NCBI GenBank assembly: GCA_945869365.1
Contig: CAMBOW010000076.1
Span: forward strand, 1 to 8,819
Source: Flavobacterium psychrophilum
GTDB lineage: Bacteria > Bacteroidota > Bacteroidia > Flavobacteriales > Flavobacteriaceae
DNA: 8,819 nt
Reading direction: 5' to 3'
Below, piece after piece: positions 6,943 to 8,819 of the stretch. Every line of letters begins with the position of its first letter. The first letter of the stretch is position 1. The position numbers were made by a program, and so were the translations under genes. Under the pieces are notes generated by a model. That model ran no database searches, was not told where the DNA came from, and saw nothing but the letters and a program-made list of their open reading frames with translations.

Positions 6943-7203
6943 ATGAAGGAAACAAAATCAAATAAAAATCCAAATTACTTTTTGCTAAAAGTAATTGCAT
7001 CCATATTTGTAAATGCGCTAGGATACTTTTTTTTTATTGATGTTTCTACCCGGTACAACCCAAAATTTGGAAATACCTTCTACATTATCGTAGGCTGTTT
7101 ATTGATCGCTGTGGCTAGCATTTATCTGTGTTTGCTCATCAAAGACAAGTATTTCCTTAAAAAGAAAAGCAAAAAGTCAAAAGCAGTATTTCTAAAAAAG
7201 TAA
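6943..7203 (+). CDS. Unrecognised 86-aa two-helix membrane protein
   Basis: I do not recognise this family. The protein begins with a short polar, lysine/asparagine-rich segment (MKETKSNKNPNY), has two hydrophobic segments (about 13-33 and 46-66) linked by a loop containing STRYNPKFG, and ends in a strongly basic tail with runs of lysine from residue 67 on. By the positive-inside rule both ends would be cytoplasmic and the loop periplasmic. The ATG lies two bases after the stop of the MauE-like gene, so it is almost certainly the third gene of that operon. Its stop is only 5 nt from the stop of the convergent CotH-family gene. It could be an accessory subunit of the upstream membrane protein or an unrelated small protein; nothing in the sequence decides this. 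Confidence 0.7.
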   Translation: MKETKSNKNPNYFLLKVIASIFVNALGYFFFIDVSTRYNPKFGNTFYIIVGCLLIAVASIYLCLLIKDKYFLKKKSKKSKAVFLKK

Positions 7204-7208
7204 GTGCG

Positions 7209-8819
7209 TTAATGCATGACTGCCAATTTGTGAATTTCTAGGGTGTTATTCACTCCCTTAATTTGTACAAAATAGATTCCATTAGACCATTGCAAGGTGC
7301 TGAATTGGCCCGATAAACCCAAATTGGTTTGATGAAGCAATTCCGCCCCCAACTGATTGTAGACCTTTAATTCTTTTATTTCTATACTTGAACTGCTTAA
7401 ATTAACCAGCTGATTGCTCGGATTGGGAAACACCCGAAATTGGGTTGGATTTTCCGATTGATTTCCCCCCAACGTACACCCTACACTCGTTCCTGGAATA
7501 TTGTTATCAAGCCAAGTAATTCTTGAATTAATCCAATTTTTAAACTTGGTTATTTGACCAGCAAATGTGGCGGGATCTGCGTCTACTTCTGGAGTACCTG
7601 TGCTGATTCCCAAATTACCCCATTTTTCAAAATGACGCGCTTGTGCTTCATTAAGGTAAGCAGCTGTTTCGTCGATGTAGGTATTTAAAGCTGTATTACT
7701 TAAAATGGTAGTTCTAAAATCATCCCAGCGGCAGCGCAAACGATTCTGAAAATTGGGGTCTTGCAACAAGCGTATGTACCAACCCGGTGAATTAATATCG
7801 GGGTTGCAATCGTTGATTTTGTGCGCCCAACCTGATCCGTCTGTGGCCGAAAAGATGGAACATTCGTTGATGTTTTTCCAAGCCCAATCAAAGTCCCAAA
7901 CGGGACCAGCATAGAGTTTGCCTGTCGAAGTGAGGTTATCCTTGGTTTTGTGAAAATAACTGCTCTTTTTAAATCCGTCGTTGTTGCGAGCCAATTCGTT
8001 CACAATAAAATAATCAATAAACGAATCGAGGTCAATGTATTTTTGATATCCTACTGCTGGATCTGCATAATTCGTGCTGTATAAAGCCGTTTCAAATTCG
8101 TTGATAAACCCCTGAATATAGGTTTTTTGTTCGGGTACAATGGTACTCGGTTTGGGGTAATCATACACTAAATTGACATTAAAATTCGGGTGATCAATAG
8201 GATGGTACGCCAATTGCCAGCTGTTGGTAGCATCCCAATAATCGTTTTTAAGGATATACCCGCCCGTCACATCCAATCCACTAATTTCGATTGGATCTAA
8301 TCGAGATACATCTACCCGATTGTTGTCGCGTTTAATGGTCTCCATAAAAACATACAGTCCTTGATAACTGCCATTTACTACCACTTCACAAAATTGACTT
8401 CGTGTGGCATAATGCCCCATTTCGGTAGCCAATTTGTAGGCTAACGTATTGCGCATAAACACCTTGTCGTTGTAATTGGCGATCAAACACCAATCGTGTT
8501 CGAGCGGCATACCCAATAGGGGTAAATTGAGCTCCAAATTGTTCACATCACGCAACTCAAGCGCGAAGGGTTTTTGAGGCAAAGACTGCGAATAGTTTCC
8601 GCGGTATTCAATGGCCACATTGCCGTTGTATTCGGTGGGGACATCGGTGAGGGTATTGATTGCTCCTTCACCATTGTAAATAATTCCCATATTGGCAATA
8701 ATTGAAGGCGAATCGACTATGGCTTGACCCGCTGTATTGATGGTGACAATGGGTAAATTGGATGAAGAAAACACAAAAGGAGCCGCAACATTGGCCCCAA
8801 AGGTAACGGACCAATTGAT
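7209..8819 (-). CDS. CotH kinase family secreted protein with type IX secretion C-terminal sorting tail, 5' end beyond window
   Basis: The frame is open from the stop at 7209 to the right edge (536 codons in view), so the start and probably the signal peptide lie outside; the GTG at 8774 is just an internal valine codon. CotH-family landmarks are clear, numbering from the edge: RGNYSQSLPQKPFALELRD (about 74-92), HDWCLIANYNDK with RNTLAYKLA (108 onward), GLYVFMETIKRD, and GPVWDFDWAW with DFDW at 309-312, the acidic segment that binds metal/ATP in CotH kinases. The last roughly 80 residues, from RVFPNPS (462-468) through LKVYNQLG and SNGIYFVQIKG to the end, form a type A T9SS (Por) sorting domain. 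The protein is therefore expected to be exported and attached to the cell surface or released. CotH itself is a spore-coat protein kinase; the substrate here is unknown. It converges on the DUF1599 operon with a 5-nt gap. Confidence 0.93.
   Translation of the reverse strand: MNWSVTFGANVAAPFVFSSSNLPIVTINTAGQAIVDSPSIIANMGIIYNGEGAINTLTDVPTEYNGNVAIEYRGNYSQSLPQKPFALELRDVNNLELNLPLLGMPLEHDWCLIANYNDKVFMRNTLAYKLATEMGHYATRSQFCEVVVNGSYQGLYVFMETIKRDNNRVDVSRLDPIEISGLDVTGGYILKNDYWDATNSWQLAYHPIDHPNFNVNLVYDYPKPSTIVPEQKTYIQGFINEFETALYSTNYADPAVGYQKYIDLDSFIDYFIVNELARNNDGFKKSSYFHKTKDNLTSTGKLYAGPVWDFDWAWKNINECSIFSATDGSGWAHKINDCNPDINSPGWYIRLLQDPNFQNRLRCRWDDFRTTILSNTALNTYIDETAAYLNEAQARHFEKWGNLGISTGTPEVDADPATFAGQITKFKNWINSRITWLDNNIPGTSVGCTLGGNQSENPTQFRVFPNPSNQLVNLSSSSIEIKELKVYNQLGAELLHQTNLGLSGQFSTLQWSNGIYFVQIKGVNNTLEIHKLAVMH

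Noticed and set aside
7700..7912. 70-codon minus-strand frame inside the CotH gene
   Set aside because: It is an out-of-frame shadow of the CotH coding sequence over its conserved DFDW region.
8772..8774. GTG as the start of the CotH-family protein
   Set aside because: The frame remains open upstream to the window edge with plausible protein sequence, and an exported protein needs a signal peptide that is not present after this codon; the gene is truncated by the window.
1..8819. Search for tRNA, rRNA, CRISPR arrays, insertion sequences, phage genes and defence systems
   Set aside because: No cloverleaf-like sequence, spaced direct repeats, terminal inverted repeats, transposase or integrase motif, or known defence domain was seen; nearly all bases are accounted for by protein-coding genes.

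Overview
The window looks like chromosomal DNA from a member of the Bacteroidota, most likely class Flavobacteriia. Four things point that way: a secreted CotH-family protein with a C-terminal type IX secretion (Por) sorting tail, a two-repeat DUF1599 protein next to folP, a BT_3928-type DoxX/MauE membrane protein, and a TAnnTTTG-type promoter box. The DNA is moderately AT-rich. I see no rRNA, tRNA, CRISPR array, insertion sequence, integrase or phage gene. Most of it is an ordinary housekeeping neighbourhood with a more accessory right end.

Left third, minus strand (1-3512): nadC, a YihY/BrkB-family membrane protein and priA are read in that order as a tight unit, with gaps of 1 and 11 nt. 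priA runs off the left edge just after its zinc-binding cysteines. An 88-nt divergent spacer (3513-3600) holds weak promoter-like boxes and a perfect 10-bp palindrome.

Middle (3601-5176): a 71-aa two-helix membrane protein resembling the GldL N-terminus lies 10 nt upstream of rlmH (23S rRNA m3-pseudouridine-1915 methyltransferase). It is followed, in convergent orientation, by folP (dihydropteroate synthase). The 51-nt spacer between rlmH and folP holds only a short hairpin.

Right third (5177-8819): a 113-nt divergent spacer carries a perfect -7 box. It leads into a plus-strand three-gene operon with 1-nt and 2-nt gaps: a duplicated DUF1599 protein, a MauE/DoxX membrane protein with a thioredoxin-like tail, and an unrecognised 86-aa membrane protein. 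Facing it, only 5 nt away, is the 3' end of a CotH-kinase-family T9SS cargo gene whose 5' end lies beyond the right edge.

The housekeeping genes cover separate tasks: NAD synthesis, folate synthesis, ribosome modification and replication restart. The parts that merit a second look are the DUF1599/MauE/small-membrane operon, the stand-alone GldL-like protein and the secreted CotH protein. I did not find a clear new multi-gene system.
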